DNA of 64,000 nt from Dongia_A sp039808885 (GTDB taxonomy: Bacteria > Pseudomonadota > Alphaproteobacteria > Dongiales > Dongiaceae): assembly GCA_039808885.1 (NCBI GenBank), contig JBDHTX010000014.1:33850-97849 (forward strand). Direction: 5' to 3'. Positions 35,670-43,232 of the stretch are shown here, in pieces. A program made the position numbers and the translations under genes. Each line of letters opens with the position of its first letter. Position 1 is the stretch's first letter. The notes beneath the pieces are model-generated. The model worked only from the letters and a program-made list of their open reading frames with translations. It was not told the origin of the DNA and made no database searches.

Positions 35670-36287
35670 TCAGCGTCCGGGCTTGGCCTGGCCGCGGGCG
35701 ACCGACTTTTGGTGACCGAAGGCGAGGATGTCGCGCTCCATGCGCTCATAATCCTCGATCGAGACGCAGCGATCGACCCGCTTGCCGTCATCCGAGAGCG
35801 GAAACAGGCCGAACTCGCAGCGGCCGAAGTGGCGCGAGCGCACCAGCCAGGCGTAGTGGCCAAAGACCGGTCGCCGCTCGGTCATCACCAGCCGGTAGCA
35901 TTCCTCCATGAAGTCGCGGCCCTGGAACACCATCTCGTCCAGGTAGCGGCCGGTGAAATCGAAGCCGGTGTATTGCACCACCCGGGTGCCGACCAGGCGA
36001 TAGCGGAACCGCGTCGGTTCGCCCAGCGCATCCAGCATCATCAGGTTGGGCAGCAATTCGCGCACGTCGACCGGATCGAACTCCGCCCGCGCCGGCATGC
36101 CGCGCCCGGCCTTTTCCCGCCAATACGCGCAGAGCTGGTGGATGCGCTGGGATTGCACGATCGAGGGATCGTGGCTGTAGCCGGATTCCTGCGTCGACGT
36201 GGTGAGATCGTCGAGCGGCCGCGGATCGATCTGCGCCCCGAAGCCTTGGTCGCCCTGGGACGCTGCCGTAGGGTCTTCTTCCGACAT
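35670..36287 (-). CDS. PAS_5-type protein under a CtrA-like box
   Basis: About 205 residues, mostly one PAS-like domain (about 50-195): QLCAYWREKAGRGMPARAEFDP, LLPNLMMLDALGEPTRFRYRLVGTRVVQYTGFDFTGRYLDEM. The N-terminal 40 residues are acidic and probably disordered. Translation is taken from ATG at 36287; an in-frame TTG at 36302 is possible. A TTAA-N7-TTAAC site lies about 64 bases upstream, suggesting cell-cycle or motility control. Ligand and partner are unknown. Confidence 0.72.
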   Translation of the reverse strand: MSEEDPTAASQGDQGFGAQIDPRPLDDLTTSTQESGYSHDPSIVQSQRIHQLCAYWREKAGRGMPARAEFDPVDVRELLPNLMMLDALGEPTRFRYRLVGTRVVQYTGFDFTGRYLDEMVFQGRDFMEECYRLVMTERRPVFGHYAWLVRSRHFGRCEFGLFPLSDDGKRVDRCVSIEDYERMERDILAFGHQKSVARGQAKPGR

Positions 36288-36350
36288 TGACTTACCGTTC
36301 AAGCGCCAGTCCGGTCACAGGTCCCCGACCCACCGTCCACCTGCATCACG

Positions 36351-36366
36351 GTTAATGCCACATTAA
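36351..36366 (-). promoter_or_regulatory. CtrA-type box TTAA-N7-TTAAC
   Basis: On the minus strand the site reads TTAATGTGGCATTAAC, matching the full CtrA consensus of alphaproteobacteria. It sits upstream of the PAS_5 gene in one of the few AT-rich gaps. Expected position near -35 would place the start of transcription just ahead of the gene. Confidence 0.55.
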
Positions 36367-36429
36367 AATCGAACCCTCCCAAGTATTTATGGGTCTGCGG
36401 GGTGATTTGGCAAGAGCTTATACCGCAAT

Positions 36430-36972
36430 TTACGACTGTAATACTCGGCGATAGATCTCTGCCATCGCCTCATCGAAGCAGCAGAACGTCACCCGCACCG
36501 GCCGCATTTGGCCCGCCAAGGCGTCGGAGACGGCCGCCACGGCCACGCGCGCCGCGGCCTCCGGCGGGTAGCCGAAGATGCCCGTCGATATTGCCGGAAA
36601 GGCGATGTCCGCCGCTCCGGCGGCGGCGGCCAGGGCGAGCGCCCGGGTGTAGCACCCGGCCAGCAGCGCCGCTTCCCCCGCCGCGCCGCCCTGCCAGACC
36701 GGCCCGACGGCATGGATGACGTGGCGCGCCCGCAGGCGGAAGCCGGGCGTGATGACGGCCGAGCCGGCCGGGCAATGGCCGATCGCGCGGCAGGCGGCCG
36801 CCAGTTCCGGGCCGGCGGCGCGGTGGATGGCGCCGCAGACCCCGCCGCCGGGCAGCAGGCGGTCATTGGCGGCATTGACGATGGCGTCGACATCCAGCTG
36901 CGTGATGTCGCCCACGACCACGGCCATCCGGCCGCCGGGCTTTCTGGGGTCTTGCGGCATCGCCATCTCCAT
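36430..36972 (-). CDS. Macro-domain protein, O-acetyl-ADP-ribose deacetylase type
   Basis: About 180 residues forming a single macro domain. VVVGDITQLDVDAIVNAANDRLLPGGGVCGAIH is the MacroD-type ADP-ribose loop, and ISTGIFGYPPEAAARVA is the second binding loop. Such enzymes hydrolyse O-acetyl-ADP-ribose or remove ADP-ribose from proteins. Three in-frame ATGs occur at 36972, 36966 and 36960; the last is best placed after GGAG. It is divergent from the YedK-type gene. Confidence 0.9.
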   Translation of the reverse strand: MEMAMPQDPRKPGGRMAVVVGDITQLDVDAIVNAANDRLLPGGGVCGAIHRAAGPELAAACRAIGHCPAGSAVITPGFRLRARHVIHAVGPVWQGGAAGEAALLAGCYTRALALAAAAGAADIAFPAISTGIFGYPPEAAARVAVAAVSDALAGQMRPVRVTFCCFDEAMAEIYRRVLQS

Positions 36973-37036
36973 CGGCTAAGTTTGGGCCCATCCTAGCCCT
37001 CTTGGGGGCACTCCTGGAAAGACAGGGCCACGACCG

Positions 37037-37720
37037 ATGTGCGGCCGATACAGCTTCACCCTGCCACCCGACGCCATCCGCGAGCTGTTCCGGGTGATGA
37101 CCGGCCTCAACCTGCGCCCGCGCTACAACATCGCGCCGACCCAGGAGGCGCCGGTGATCGGCCTCGACGAGCGCGGCGACCGCGCCCTGAAGATGTATCG
37201 CTGGGGATTGGTGCCGCGCTGGAGCAAGGCCCTGCCGACCAGCGCCCCCATGATCAACGCGCGCGCCGAGAGCATCGCCGAGAAGCCGGCCTTCCGCGAC
37301 GCCTTCCGCAAGCGCCGCTGCCTGGTTCCCGCGGACGGCTTCTTCGAGTGGAACAAGGACAAGAGCAGCGGCGACCGGCGGCCCTGGCGCATCTTTGCCG
37401 CCGACCGCCCGGCCTTCGCCTTCGCCGGGATCTGGGAGGCCTGGCGCGATCCCGCGGCGGGCGCCGAAGCACCCGTCATCCGCAGCTTCGCCGTCGTCAC
37501 CACCTCGGCCAATGACCGCATCGCCCCGATCCATGACCGCATGCCGGTGATGCTGGCGCGCACGGATGAGGATGCCTGGCTCGCCGCCGACACGCCGGCG
37601 GAACGGCTGCAGGCGCTGCTGGCGCCCTACCCGGCGGAGCTGACCGGCTGCTACCGCGTCGACACCCGCGTGAACAGCGTCCGCAACGACGACCCGGACT
37701 GCATCAAACCCGTGGAATAA
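37037..37720 (+). CDS. SOS response-associated peptidase, YedK/HMCES type
   Basis: A 227-residue SRAP-domain protein that forms a covalent link through Cys2 with abasic sites in single-stranded DNA. The N-terminus MCGRYSF is exact for the family, with NIAPTQ, NARAESIAEKPAFRDAFRKRRCLVPADGFFEW and DRMPVML following. The catalytic glutamate and histidine positions are in the AES and HDRMPV segments. It shares a divergent promoter region with the macro-domain gene, which suits a DNA-repair theme. Confidence 0.92.
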   Translation: MCGRYSFTLPPDAIRELFRVMTGLNLRPRYNIAPTQEAPVIGLDERGDRALKMYRWGLVPRWSKALPTSAPMINARAESIAEKPAFRDAFRKRRCLVPADGFFEWNKDKSSGDRRPWRIFAADRPAFAFAGIWEAWRDPAAGAEAPVIRSFAVVTTSANDRIAPIHDRMPVMLARTDEDAWLAADTPAERLQALLAPYPAELTGCYRVDTRVNSVRNDDPDCIKPVE

Positions 37721-37732
37721 GCCCGCTTTCCT

Positions 37733-37746
37733 GAACCAATTGGTTC
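37733..37746. promoter_or_regulatory. 14-bp perfect palindrome, candidate operator
   Basis: GAACCAATTGGTTC lies 51 bases before the ATG of the FAD oxidoreductase gene and 12 bases past the YedK-type stop. The ACCAATTGGT core is of the kind bound by GntR- or MocR-type dimers. No regulator gene is nearby. Confidence 0.45.
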
Positions 37747-37797
37747 CTTTGCGCCGGCCCTGGCGACAGGCTAGGGTGCGGGCCGCAGAGGGGATTC

Positions 37798-39135
37798 ATG
37801 GCCATCAACATCGTCGATCCGCAGTCGCCCGGACAGCGCCATGTGGACAGCTACTGGGCGGCAACCGCCGGCGCCGAGATCGCCGATGCGGCGCCCGTCG
37901 CCACCGACATGGATGTCGACATCGCCGTCATCGGCGGCGGCTATACCGGTCTTTCCACCGCCTATCACCTTGGCCGCAAATTCGGCCTCAAGGCCCATGT
38001 GCTGGAGGCGAACCAGATCGGCTGGGGCTGCAGCGGCCGCAATGGCGGCTTCGCCACGCTGGGCATCGGCAAGACCAGCATGGCCGGCTGGATCGACACA
38101 TGGGGCGCCGCCGAGGCGCGGCGGATCTTCGACCAGTCGCGCGATGCCGTTCGCCTGGTGCGCGACCTGCTGCGGGACGAGGCGATCGACGCCGAGGCGA
38201 CGCCGGACGGCAACCTGGAGCTCGCCCATCTGCCGAACCGCATGCGCGGCCTGGAGCACGACCAGCGCTTCATGCAGGAGAAGTTCGGCGTGCCGTCCCG
38301 CCTGCTCGACAAGGCCGAACTCGAGCGCAGCTTCCTGATCAGCCGCGAGGCGCATGGCGCGCTGCTCTACGAGGAAGGTTTCGCCCTGCACGCGCTGAAA
38401 TACGCGCGCGGCCTGGCGCGCGCGGCCCAGAAGGCCGGCGCCATTCTTCACGGCGCTTCGCCGGTTCAAGGCTGGTCCCGCGACGGCAAGCGCCACGTGC
38501 TGGCGACGCCGGGCGGCAAGGTGCGCGCGAAGCAGGTCGTCATCGCCGGCAACGGCTATACCGGGGACCGCCTGCACCCGGCGATGGACGGCCGCCTGCT
38601 GCCGGCCCTTTCCAACATCATCGTGACCCGGCCGCTGACCGCGGCGGAACGCGCCACGCTCAACTGGTCGACCACGCTGCCGATCAGCGATTCGCGCAAT
38701 CTCCTGTTTTACTATCGCCTGCTGCCGGATCACCGCATCCTGTTCGGCGCCCGCGGCGGCATCGAGGACACCGCCGCCAGCCGCGACCAGCACAAGGCCT
38801 GGCTGCAGCGCCGCCTGGCCGACATGTTCCCGATCCTCGGCGGCATCGAGGTCACGCATTTCTGGAACGGCTGGGTGTGCGTGCCGTTCGACAAGTCGCC
38901 CCATGTCGGCAGCGTCGACAACGGCAGCGTGCATTACGCGCTCGGCTATGTCGGCACCGGCGTCGCGCTGGCGACCTATTGCGGATTGCTGCTGGCGCAC
39001 CGGCTGGCCGGGAGCGAATCGTTGCGGCCGTCGCCGCTGCTGGCGCGGCCGCTGCCGCGCTTCCCCTTCCCGGCTTTGCGCCGGACCTATCAGCGGGCCA
39101 TGTACGCGCTGTTCGAATTCCAGGATCGGCGCTGA
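37798..39135 (+). CDS. FAD-dependent amine oxidoreductase (PuuB/DadA-like DAO family)
   Basis: A 445-residue flavoprotein. The dinucleotide motif IAVIGGGYTGLSTAYHL begins near residue 41, then the GRNGGFATLGIG segment, and C-terminal GYVGTGVALATYCG. The layout is that of gamma-glutamylputrescine oxidase and related D-amino acid/amine oxidases. It would deaminate a gamma-glutamylated or secondary amine. A candidate operator is just upstream and a DMT exporter follows after only a few bases, so the two may form one unit. Confidence 0.82.
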   Translation: MAINIVDPQSPGQRHVDSYWAATAGAEIADAAPVATDMDVDIAVIGGGYTGLSTAYHLGRKFGLKAHVLEANQIGWGCSGRNGGFATLGIGKTSMAGWIDTWGAAEARRIFDQSRDAVRLVRDLLRDEAIDAEATPDGNLELAHLPNRMRGLEHDQRFMQEKFGVPSRLLDKAELERSFLISREAHGALLYEEGFALHALKYARGLARAAQKAGAILHGASPVQGWSRDGKRHVLATPGGKVRAKQVVIAGNGYTGDRLHPAMDGRLLPALSNIIVTRPLTAAERATLNWSTTLPISDSRNLLFYYRLLPDHRILFGARGGIEDTAASRDQHKAWLQRRLADMFPILGGIEVTHFWNGWVCVPFDKSPHVGSVDNGSVHYALGYVGTGVALATYCGLLLAHRLAGSESLRPSPLLARPLPRFPFPALRRTYQRAMYALFEFQDRR

Positions 39136-39139
39136 GATC

Positions 39140-40090
39140 ATGGCAAGCGAAGACACCAAGGACCTGGCCATCGCGCCGCCTTCGCTTGCCAAGCTCATCG
39201 TCGGCCCGCTTGCGCTGCTGGCGATGGGCAGCGTCTGGGGCCTGGGCTTCGCGCTCTCCAAGGTGGCGGGCGAGGCCGGCGCGCATCCGGCCGGATTGAT
39301 CATCTGGGAGACGCTGGGCAGCGGCGCCCTGCTGCTCCTGGTCTGCGCCATGCTCGGACGCTACCCGCGCCCGCAATGGCGCTACCTGCGCAACTACATC
39401 ATCAACGGCCTGCTCGGCTTCACCATTCCCGGACCGATCCTGTTCTGGATCGCACCGCATCTGCCGGTGGCGGTGCTGACCCTGATGATCCCGATGGCGC
39501 CGCTGCTCACCTACGTCATCATCCTCTGCCTGCGCGTAGAGCGCTTCGATCCGCTGCGGGCGCTGGGCGTCGTCGCCGGATTTGCCGGCGTCGCCTGCAT
39601 CGTGCTGCCCGAGAGCAGCCTGCCGGAGCCGGGCCAGGTCGGCTGGGTGCTCCTCGGTCTCGGCGCGGCGTCCTTCTACGCGCTGCAGAATCTCTATATC
39701 GCGCTGCATTCGCCGCCCGATTCCGACGTGCTGACCCAGACCACGGGCATGCTGCTGATGGGCGGGCTCATGGCGCTGCCCCTGGCGGCGGGGCTGGACG
39801 GCTTCCTCCTTCCCACTTTTCCCATGACCGTGCCGGTGCAGGCCGCCGCCGCGATGCTGGTGATCAACGCCGGCATGATGATGCTGTTCGTCTGGGTGGT
39901 GCGCACGGTGGGTCCGGTCTTCGCCTCGATGACGGCGAACGTCATCACGGTTGCCGGCGTGTTCTGGGGCTGGATCATCTTCCAGGAAATGGTCAGCGCC
40001 TGGATCTGGGTCGCCATCATCGCCATGGCGCTCGGCGTCGCCCTGGTCACCCTGCGCCGGGCCGTCCCGGTGACGCCGCCGCATCCCTAG
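39140..40090 (+). CDS. DMT superfamily transporter with two EamA domains
   Basis: A 316-residue, ten-helix transporter. The first EamA unit covers about 20-150 (GSVWGLGFALSKVAGEAG...) and the second about 165-305 (GLGAASFYALQNLYIAL..., then TVGPVFASMTANVITVAGVFWGWIIFQE). Such proteins export amino acids or metabolites; the substrate is unknown. The ATG at 39140 lies five bases after the oxidoreductase stop, implying co-transcription. Confidence 0.88.
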   Translation: MASEDTKDLAIAPPSLAKLIVGPLALLAMGSVWGLGFALSKVAGEAGAHPAGLIIWETLGSGALLLLVCAMLGRYPRPQWRYLRNYIINGLLGFTIPGPILFWIAPHLPVAVLTLMIPMAPLLTYVIILCLRVERFDPLRALGVVAGFAGVACIVLPESSLPEPGQVGWVLLGLGAASFYALQNLYIALHSPPDSDVLTQTTGMLLMGGLMALPLAAGLDGFLLPTFPMTVPVQAAAAMLVINAGMMMLFVWVVRTVGPVFASMTANVITVAGVFWGWIIFQEMVSAWIWVAIIAMALGVALVTLRRAVPVTPPHP

Positions 40091-40153
40091 CAATCCTTGC
40101 CGCCGCGGCGTTGGCGAGGCAGTCTGGCGCGATCACCTGCGAAAGGGCCAGGC

Positions 40154-40765
40154 ATGAGCATCGAGTTCCTGATCACCTCCTTCATCGTCGTGGTGTCGCC
40201 GGGAACCGGCGTGGTCTTCACCCTGGCGACCGGCCTGACGCGCGGCGCCCGCGCCGCCATCGTGGCGGCCTTCGGCTGCACCCTCGGCATCGTGCCGCAC
40301 ATGGCGGCGGCGATCCTGGGCCTGGCGGCGCTGCTGCACACCAGCGCGCTGGCCTTCCAGGTTTTCAAGTACCTGGGCGTCGCCTATCTGCTCTACATGG
40401 CGTGGGACGCCTGGCGCGAGCACGGCGCGCTCAAGGTCGAGAAGGACACCGGTTCCCGCTCGGCGCTCCAGGTGACGGTCAAGGCGATCCTGATCAACAT
40501 CCTCAATCCGAAGCTGTCGATCTTCTTCCTCGCCTTTCTGCCGCAATTCATGCGCGCGGACGAGGCGGCGCCCCTGGCGCGCATGCTGGAGCTCAGCCTT
40601 GTGTTCATGCTGATGACGTTCGTCGTCTTCGTCGGCTACGGGCTGTTCGCGGCGAAGATCCGCGACCACGTCGTCTCGCGGCCCGCCGTGCTTACCTGGA
40701 TGCGGCGCACCTTCGCCGGGGCCTTCGTGGCGCTCGGCGCCAAGCTGGCCTTCGCCGATCGCTGA
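40154..40765 (+). CDS. LysE/RhtB family amino-acid exporter
   Basis: A 203-residue protein with six predicted helices. FIVVVSPGTGVVFTLATGLTRGARAAIVAAFGCTLG is the LysE/RhtB N-terminal signature; KAILINILNPKLSIFFLAFLPQF is the second conserved region. These export homoserine, threonine or related amino acids. I chose the ATG at 40154, after AAAGGG; upstream codons are basic and unlike the family. Confidence 0.9.
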   Translation: MSIEFLITSFIVVVSPGTGVVFTLATGLTRGARAAIVAAFGCTLGIVPHMAAAILGLAALLHTSALAFQVFKYLGVAYLLYMAWDAWREHGALKVEKDTGSRSALQVTVKAILINILNPKLSIFFLAFLPQFMRADEAAPLARMLELSLVFMLMTFVVFVGYGLFAAKIRDHVVSRPAVLTWMRRTFAGAFVALGAKLAFADR

Positions 40766-40772
40766 AATGGCA

Positions 40773-40800
40773 ACGGCCCGCATCGAGCGACGCGGGCCGT
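40773..40800. terminator. Bidirectional terminator-like hairpin between convergent genes
   Basis: ACGGCCCGC (40773-40781) and GCGGGCCGT (40792-40800) form a 9-bp stem with a 10-base loop, placed between the LysE stop and the convergent HupE stop. T-rich tracts are weak on both sides. Confidence 0.55.
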
Positions 40801-40821
40801 GCAGAGACCATTTGAAGTGGA

Positions 40822-41415
40822 TCAGGCGGCGAGCAGATAGCCGCCGACCGCCGCCATCACGAGGCCGCCGAGGCGCAGCGGCAGCCGCGTCGCCTGCGCC
40901 CGCAGCAGCAAGGCGATGCCGAAGCCCGCGGCATGCAGCAGCGCCGTCGCCAGCACGAAACCGGCGCCATAGGCCGCCGGATGGGCGAAGCCCGGCAGCT
41001 CCGTGCCGTGGGCATGGCCATGGAACAGCGCGAACAGGCCGACCACCCCCATCGCCACCACCAGGGGCAGGCGCGCGCCCAAGGCGATCAGGCCGCCGAT
41101 CGCCAGCACCGAGCCGCCGATGCCGAACTCCACCATCGGCAGCGCCGCGCCGGACAGCGCCAGTGCCGCCCCCGCCACCATCACGCTGACGAAGGCCGCG
41201 GGCACCAGCCAGGTCGCCCGGCCGCCCAGCTGCGCCGCCCAGATGCCCACGCCCAGCATCGCCAGCAGGTGGTCGAGGCCCAGCAGCGGGTGCGAAAAGC
41301 CGGCGACGAATCCGCTTTCGCCGAACAGATGGACGCCGGTATGCGCCATCGCCGGCGAAGCGAGGGCGGTGAGTACCGCCGCGGCGGTCAAAATTTGTCC
41401 TGTCCTGGTCGTCAT
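40822..41415 (-). CDS. HupE/UreJ family metal (nickel/cobalt) permease
   Basis: A 197-residue membrane protein with a signal peptide (cleavage after AMA, about residue 23) and about six helices. The metal signature HPLLGLDHLLAMLGVGIWA follows directly, and a FHGHAHGTELP loop adds histidines. HupE/UreJ proteins take up Ni2+ or Co2+. The gene stands at the left end of a B12 region that also encodes CbtAB, so cobalt is an attractive substrate. The start is fixed by the signal peptide and an AAGGGTAGCAGGG region upstream. Confidence 0.85.
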   Translation of the reverse strand: MTTRTGQILTAAAVLTALASPAMAHTGVHLFGESGFVAGFSHPLLGLDHLLAMLGVGIWAAQLGGRATWLVPAAFVSVMVAGAALALSGAALPMVEFGIGGSVLAIGGLIALGARLPLVVAMGVVGLFALFHGHAHGTELPGFAHPAAYGAGFVLATALLHAAGFGIALLLRAQATRLPLRLGGLVMAAVGGYLLAA

Positions 41416-41497
41416 CCCTGCTACCCTTCCTTTTAGAGTTCCCGATACCGACACGCGATCACGAATGCCTGCCACCCACCACCACGGCGAGGGATAC

Positions 41498-42082
41498 ATG
41501 GCCGAAGCGCCGCGCTTCCTGCATCCAGCTGCCCTCATTCTGGTCGACCTGCAGCGCGCGATCAATGATCCGCGCTGGGCGGCCGAGGGTCCGCGCAACA
41601 ATCCGGCCGCCGAAACCGCCGCCGCGGCCCTGCTCGGGCGCTGGCGCGGCCTGCGCTGGCCGATCGTGCACGTGCGCCACGATTCGACCGAACCGAATTC
41701 GACCTACCGCCCCGGCCAGCCGGGCAACGACTTCAAGCCCGAGACGGCGCCCCGCGCCGGCGAGACGATCATCCCCAAGCGCGTCAACAGCGCCTTCATC
41801 GGCACCGACCTCGACCATCACCTGCGCGACATCGGCGCGTCGACCCTGGTGATCCTCGGCGTCATCACCAACAACTCGCTCGAGGCGACCGTGCGGACGG
41901 CCGGCAATCTCGGCTACGCGGTTTACCGGCCCGAGGATGCCTGCTTCACCTTCGCCCGCCGCGACCTGCGCGGGAAACTGTGGCCGGCCGAGGACGTCCA
42001 TGCCCTGTCGCTGGCCAATATGCACGGCGAATACGCGCAGGTGACGACCTCTGCCGCGATCCTCGCCGCCTTGCCGGCCTAG
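41498..42082 (+). CDS. Isochorismatase-fold hydrolase with Ser at the nucleophile position
   Basis: A 194-residue member of the cysteine-hydrolase (isochorismatase-like) family. The catalytic aspartate is D17 in LILVDLQRAI and the lysine is K94 in IIPKRVNSAFIGTDL. At the usual Cys position the protein has S127 (GVITNNSLEATVRTAGNLGY in place of T-D/N-x-C-V). Family members hydrolyse amides or vinyl ethers; loss of the cysteine suggests another chemistry or a non-catalytic role. I chose the ATG at 41498 for its GCGAGGG ribosome site; ATG 41465 is in frame. Confidence 0.85.
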   Translation: MAEAPRFLHPAALILVDLQRAINDPRWAAEGPRNNPAAETAAAALLGRWRGLRWPIVHVRHDSTEPNSTYRPGQPGNDFKPETAPRAGETIIPKRVNSAFIGTDLDHHLRDIGASTLVILGVITNNSLEATVRTAGNLGYAVYRPEDACFTFARRDLRGKLWPAEDVHALSLANMHGEYAQVTTSAAILAALPA

Positions 42083-42843
42083 GCGGCGACGCCCTCCTCG
42101 TTGGCATAGCGCTTGAAGAACGCGCCGGTCAGCACGCCGAGCACCAGCCAGAACACCAGGCTGGAGGCGATGTCGACCGCGACGAACTTGTGTTCCAGCT
42201 CTTCCGGCGCCAGGCCGCCAGGGCTGGCCGGCTGCGGCGCACCGACCACGTGCGGCAGCGCGATCAGCACCGCGGCGATGACAAAGCCGATGACATTGCG
42301 CATCCGCACTGCCGCGAACAGGCCGGCGGCCGTCGCGATGGCGGTGCCGATCCACCAGACCTGACGCTCCAGCAGCGGCGCCGCTTCGGTGCCCGGCAGT
42401 TCGGGCGGCAGGCCGAAGCTCTGCGCGAGCGAGAAGCACGCGAAGCCCGCCAGGCCCCAGAGGATCCCACGGCGCCAATCGGCGCCCTTGCCGAAGAACA
42501 CGATGGCGGCGGTCAACAGGAAGGCATAGCCGACGCCGGTCACGACATCGGCGCCCAGCGTGAACAGGTTGCGCTGCCAGCCATCCGCGGGTTCCCAGGC
42601 CGCCGCGTCGTGATGATGCTCATGGCCCTCCGCCTCGCCCGTCGTTGCCTCGGGCGCCGCGGCCTCGCTCGGCGCGGCGGGCGCGGCCGCCTCACCGGCC
42701 TTCTCGTAGACTTCCGCCGCCAGGATCAGCGGCGTGGTGCCGATCATGTGCAAGCCCCAATTGACCGCGCCAGCGGCAATGCCGGCGAGCAGCGCAACGG
42801 TCAGGAACAGGCGCAGATATCCGAACATGCGGTCACGCGGCAC
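42079..42843 (-). CDS. cbtA: Cobalt transporter subunit CbtA
   Basis: A 254-residue, five-helix membrane protein of the CbtA family, which is linked to cobalt uptake in genomes with B12 synthesis. FLTVALLAGIAAGAVNWGLH opens the protein, and a periplasmic loop rich in Ala, Glu and His (EGHEHHHDAA, about 72-82) precedes helix 2. The C-terminus ends LTGAFFKRYANEEGVAA. It starts at GTG, with a possible ATG five codons in, 73 bases after cbtB on the same strand. Confidence 0.9.
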   Translation of the reverse strand: MPRDRMFGYLRLFLTVALLAGIAAGAVNWGLHMIGTTPLILAAEVYEKAGEAAAPAAPSEAAAPEATTGEAEGHEHHHDAAAWEPADGWQRNLFTLGADVVTGVGYAFLLTAAIVFFGKGADWRRGILWGLAGFACFSLAQSFGLPPELPGTEAAPLLERQVWWIGTAIATAAGLFAAVRMRNVIGFVIAAVLIALPHVVGAPQPASPGGLAPEELEHKFVAVDIASSLVFWLVLGVLTGAFFKRYANEEGVAA

Positions 42844-42916
42844 AAGCGGCCGGCCTCCAGATCAAACATTCAAGCGATACCAGGGGCGATGACGCCCCCG
42901 GGAATTTCGCGGGGAA

Positions 42917-43105
42917 TTAGTGGCAGGGGAAGTTGTTGGCGTGGCGCGCGTCGTGCGCCGCGTTGTGCAGCACGCTGGCCCCGGCGAAGCCGATGCCGTA
43001 GATGAAGACGCCGCCAAACACGGCGAGCATCATCGCGGCCAACAGGGCGGCCGAGCGGGCATTGAGCTTGCTGCCCGAATGAGCGGCGGTGCGGATCTGG
43101 TTCAT
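42917..43105 (-). CDS. cbtB: Cobalt transporter subunit CbtB
   Basis: A 62-residue protein with one transmembrane helix (about 20-45) and a C-terminal histidine-rich tail, HNAAHDARHANNFPCH, that is typical of CbtB and probably binds cobalt outside the membrane. It is followed by cbtA, the usual order. A 127-base gap separates it from cobB on the same strand; I found no cobalamin riboswitch core there. Confidence 0.9.
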   Translation of the reverse strand: MNQIRTAAHSGSKLNARSAALLAAMMLAVFGGVFIYGIGFAGASVLHNAAHDARHANNFPCH

Positions 43106-43203
43106 CTCGTTTCTACCCCGTCTGTGGGCCTGCGCCCCGGCCTGATCGGCCGCCCGGCAACATGCCTCGGAAATCATTGCGTTCCCGAAAATTGCCCGAT
43201 TTG

Positions 43204-43219
43204 CCTTGCCCTGGCAAGG
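43204..43219. other. Hairpin between cobB and cbtB
   Basis: CCTTGCC and GGCAAGG form a perfect 7-bp stem with a two-base centre, 14 bases beyond the cobB stop. No T-run follows on the minus strand, so it may be a weak terminator, a stabiliser or a protein-binding dyad. Confidence 0.35.
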
Positions 43220-43232
43220 CTTACCGGCCCTT

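Noticed and set aside
43106..43232. Cobalamin riboswitch upstream of cbtB
   Set aside because: The gap contains hairpins, but I found no B12 box (AGCCAGGAGACC-like) on the minus strand.
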